A program made the translations under genes and the position numbers. A DNA stretch of 64,000 nt from Oerskovia rustica (lineage in GTDB: Bacteria > Actinomycetota > Actinomycetes > Actinomycetales > Cellulomonadaceae). The notes below the pieces were generated by a model. It saw only the letters and a program-made list of their open reading frames with translations. It did not search any database and had not been told where the DNA came from. The DNA lies in contig NZ_JACSQQ010000015.1 in the NCBI RefSeq assembly GCF_014836555.1, positions 25,172 through 89,171 on the forward strand. The letters run 5' to 3'. Positions 61,734 to 64,000 of the stretch are shown piece after piece (position 1 is the stretch's first letter; each line of letters begins with the position of its first letter).

Positions 61734-62768
61734 ATGACCCGCACGAGCCCGACACCCGCCACGGGTGAGAACACGCACACCGACGCCACGCCCCGCGTCC
61801 ACGACGTGATCGTCGTCGGAGGCGGCGCGGCCGGGCTCAGCGGAGCCCTGACCCTCGCCCGCGCCCGGCGCGACGTGCTCGTGGTCGACGCGGGTCGCCC
61901 CCGCAACGCCCCCGCCGCGCACATGCACGGCTACCTGTCCCGCGACGGCGAGGACCCTGCCGCGCTCCTGGCCACCGGGCGCGGCGAGGTCGCGGCGTAC
62001 GGCGGCCGCATCACGCAGGGCACGGTCGAGTCGGCCGCCCGGCTGCCGGACGGCGGCTTCGAGGTCCGGCTCGCGGACGGCCGGGACCTGCACGCTCGGC
62101 AGCTGCTCGTCACCACGGGGCTCGTCGACGAGCTGCCCGCGGTCCCCGGGGTCGCCGAGCGCTGGGGCAGGGACGTCCTGCACTGCCCCTACTGCCACGG
62201 CTGGGAGGTGCGCGACCAGGCCGTGGGCGTCCTCGCCACGAGCCCGGTGGCGCTCCACCAGGCCCAGATGTGGCGACAGTGGACCGACGACGTGACGCTC
62301 TTCCTCCACGGGTCGCCCGCGCCGGACGCACCGACCCGCGCCGCGCTCGACGCGCGCGGCGTCACGGTCGTCGACGGTCCGGTCGAGGCGCTCGACGTCC
62401 GGGACGGCGTGCTGAACGGCGTGCGGCTGGCGTCCGGCGAGGTCGTGCCGTGCGACGCCCTCGTCGTCGCGCCCCGCTTCACCGCCCGGTCCGCGGTCCT
62501 GGAGTCCCTGGGGGTCGAGACCGCGGAGCAGGTCGTCGACGGCACGGTGGTCGGGACGTACGTCCCGTCGGACCCGATGGGAGCGACCTCGTTGCCCGGG
62601 GTTCGCGTCGCGGGCAACGTCACGAACATCATGGCGCAGGTCGTCGCCGCGGCCGCCGCCGGGGTCCAGGCCGCTGCGGCGACCAACGCCGACCTGATCG
62701 CCGACGACGTCCGACGAGCGGTCGCGGGCTCCGTCGGCACCCGGCAGGCGACCGTCGGCAAAGGCTGA
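61734..62768 (+). CDS. Thioredoxin reductase-like flavin oxidoreductase
   Basis: The 344-residue protein has FAD motif VIVVGGGAAGLSGA, the CxxC redox pair in LHCPYCHGWEVRDQ and the end motif GVRVAGNVTNIMAQVVAAAAAG. This is close to thioredoxin reductase, but the NADPH-binding GxGxxA motif is weak (GVLATSPVALHQA), as seen in ferredoxin-type or NADPH-independent relatives. ATG 61734 follows AGGAGGTGG by 5 nt. It is divergent from the XRE-cupin regulator, which is probably its controller. Confidence 0.78.
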   Translation: MTRTSPTPATGENTHTDATPRVHDVIVVGGGAAGLSGALTLARARRDVLVVDAGRPRNAPAAHMHGYLSRDGEDPAALLATGRGEVAAYGGRITQGTVESAARLPDGGFEVRLADGRDLHARQLLVTTGLVDELPAVPGVAERWGRDVLHCPYCHGWEVRDQAVGVLATSPVALHQAQMWRQWTDDVTLFLHGSPAPDAPTRAALDARGVTVVDGPVEALDVRDGVLNGVRLASGEVVPCDALVVAPRFTARSAVLESLGVETAEQVVDGTVVGTYVPSDPMGATSLPGVRVAGNVTNIMAQVVAAAAAGVQAAAATNADLIADDVRRAVAGSVGTRQATVGKG

Positions 62769-62917
62769 GAGGATCGGTGGACGACGGACCGCGAGGGGCG
62801 ACGCCGACGGCCCAGCCACCCCTCGTCGAAGCCGACAACACATCCCCTTGGGGAGATTTGCTGAAGATCCGGACAAAGAGGGTTGGCGAATCTCCACGGA
62901 AGTGGCAGGATTTGGTC

Positions 62918-63436
62918 ATGGTGACGGAACTCAACGAGGTAACGATCCGCACGGCGACACCGCAGGACGCGGCGTCGATCGCCCAGGTGCACATCGCCTC
63001 CTGGCGCGGTGCCTACGCCGGGATCGTCCCTGACGAGTACCTGGCCTCGCTCGACCACGACCAGCGTGAGTCCGCCTGGACCACGAACCTCACGAACTCC
63101 GGCGCGGACATCCTGCTCGCCGAGGCCGACGGGCGCGCCCTCGGTTTCGCCAGCATCGGGCCGGCCCGCGACGAGGACGCCGACGACGGCGACCTCGAGA
63201 TCTACGCCATCTACCTCGACCCCGAGGCGTGGGGCCGTGGCGTGGCCCGTGACCTGATGAGGACCATGCTCGGCAAGGTCCCCCCGCGCACCCCTGTCTC
63301 CCTGTGGGTGCTCAAGGACAACGACCGCGCGCAGCACTTCTACCGCCGCCACGGGTTCGCCCCGGACGGCGTCGAGCGCCGCGACGACATCGGCGGCCGT
63401 GACCTGACCCAGGTGCGGTACCGCCGCAGGTCCTGA
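62918..63436 (+). CDS. GNAT-family acetyltransferase
   Basis: The 172-residue protein has an N-terminal VTIRTATPQDAASIAQVH, the acetyl-CoA site LDPEAWGRGVARDLM and a C-terminal HFYRRHGFAPDGVERRDDIGG (key part FYRRHGFAPDG). The substrate is unknown. ATG 62918 is 6 nt after CAGGAT. A 150-bp gap precedes it and contains a CCCCTTGGGG hairpin. Confidence 0.8.
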   Translation: MVTELNEVTIRTATPQDAASIAQVHIASWRGAYAGIVPDEYLASLDHDQRESAWTTNLTNSGADILLAEADGRALGFASIGPARDEDADDGDLEIYAIYLDPEAWGRGVARDLMRTMLGKVPPRTPVSLWVLKDNDRAQHFYRRHGFAPDGVERRDDIGGRDLTQVRYRRRS

Positions 63437-63460
63437 CGCCGGGCCTCCGACAGTCCTCCC

Positions 63461-63496
63461 GTCGAGGGGGTCGCCCGAGAGGGTGGCCCCCTCGAC
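63461..63496. terminator. Terminator between GNAT gene and thiL
   Basis: The 10-bp perfect arms GTCGAGGGGG (63461-63470) and CCCCCTCGAC (63487-63496) around a 16-nt loop lie between convergent genes. Confidence 0.7.
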
Positions 63497-63510
63497 CGTC
63501 GTCCCAGGGC

Positions 63511-64000
63511 TCAGCCGCGGAAGTGGTCCCACCCCACGCCGTGCGCGCGCGGCGCGGCCCCGTCGACCGTGACCGCCGGACGTCCGGCGCCGGAGGCCGC
63601 GGGTCCCGCAGCCACCACGCGCCCGACCTCCCGGAACGGCTCGGGGATGGCCGTCCCCGCAGGGAAGGTCGCGAGCAGCCCGTGGTCCTCACCACCCGTC
63701 AGGACCCAGTCGCGAGCCAGTGCCGCCCTGTCTCCCGACCCCGCGACGTCCTCGGCGGCGGACGGCCACTCCCCCGCCGGACGCCGACCCGTGGCCGAGC
63801 TCACGGCGGACGCCGCACGGGCGAGCCGGGCGAGGTCCGCCGCGAACGCGTCGAGGTCCAGGTCGATCCCGACGCCGCTCGCGCGGGCGACACGGCCCGC
63901 GTCCCGCAGCAGCCCGTCGGACAGGTCCAGCATCGCGGTCGCACCGGCGTCGGCTGCCGCTGGGCCCGCGGCGAGCGGCGGCTCGGGCCGCAGGTACGCG
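63511..64000 (-). CDS. thiL: Thiamine-monophosphate kinase, 5' end outside window
   Basis: ThiL phosphorylates thiamine phosphate to the coenzyme form. The frame is open to the window edge, giving the last ~160 codons. Before the internal Met it reads [21 protein letters not shown], then [17 protein letters not shown] and [12 protein letters not shown], all conserved in ThiL (substrate and metal site, then C-terminal domain). The N-terminal DD motif lies outside. A 40-residue alanine-rich variable part separates the last two blocks. Confidence 0.88.
   Translation of the reverse strand, partial: AYLRPEPPLAAGPAAADAGATAMLDLSDGLLRDAGRVARASGVGIDLDLDAFAADLARLARAASAVSSATGRRPAGEWPSAAEDVAGSGDRAALARDWVLTGGEDHGLLATFPAGTAIPEPFREVGRVVAAGPAASGAGRPAVTVDGAAPRAHGVGWDHFRG

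Overview
The window is very GC-rich, densely coded DNA from a high-GC Gram-positive bacterium (Actinomycetota). GTG and TTG starts, frequent 4-bp ATGA/GTGA overlaps, an actinobacterial cydABDC operon, tmsAB (10-methyl fatty acid synthesis) and the conserved series rpmB, DAK2, recG, rsmD, coaD, yceD, rpmF, rnc, mutM all fit Micrococcales, perhaps near Cellulomonadaceae or Promicromonosporaceae. The genus is a guess. I see no prophage, insertion sequence, CRISPR array or defence island. This is chromosomal housekeeping and accessory DNA.

Layout. 0-3.8 kb: a coupled operon of acyl-CoA ligase (cut by the window edge), a thiolase-like protein lacking key residues, and an ECF transporter ATPase and T component of biotin-transporter type. 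3.8-9.1 kb: a phosphotransferase, a lipoprotein, and a secreted beta-propeller protein (frameshifted here) next to a WxL-interacting-type wall protein. 9.1-12 kb: an ArsR-type regulator and MFS pump behind a perfect 36-bp palindrome, then a PAP2 phosphatase. 12-19 kb: a DJ-1 family protein, oligoribonuclease, tRNA-His, tmsAB, small proteins and an ATP-grasp enzyme. 19-22.8 kb: an osmoprotectant (glycine-betaine type) ABC transporter whose binding protein is circularly permuted. 22.8-28.2 kb: a flavin disulfide oxidoreductase, a MarR regulator with a divergent NTF2-like gene, a small kinase, and the acetate symporter pair. 28.5-34.6 kb: trmB, trpB2 behind a trp attenuator, tRNA-Lys, a GroES-like protein, a Bcp peroxiredoxin, tRNA-Leu, an isoaspartyl methyltransferase-type gene and thymidine kinase. 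34.7-45.4 kb: a long RNase E/G and cydABDC. 45.4-50.6 kb: a dipeptidase, a small membrane protein, an amino acid permease and a 2-hydroxyacid dehydrogenase. 50.6-60.9 kb: the conserved mutM-to-rpmB block. 61-64 kb: an XRE-cupin regulator with a divergent oxidoreductase, a GNAT enzyme and the 3' part of thiL.

Regulation is unusually readable. About nineteen genes have a TANNNT-like -10 box only 6-7 nt before the start codon, so they should be transcribed without a leader. Two TTGTGA-N6-TCACAA operators (Rex or CRP/GlxR type) lie upstream of cydA and of a small membrane protein gene, which suggests a shared redox or carbon signal. trpB2 has a leaderless 13-residue leader peptide with tandem Trp codons and mutually exclusive hairpins. 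Many transcription units end in long inverted repeats, some of which share sequence.

The items most worth following up are the permuted binding protein, the trp attenuator, the degenerate thiolase in a transporter operon, and the WxL-like pair in an actinobacterium.
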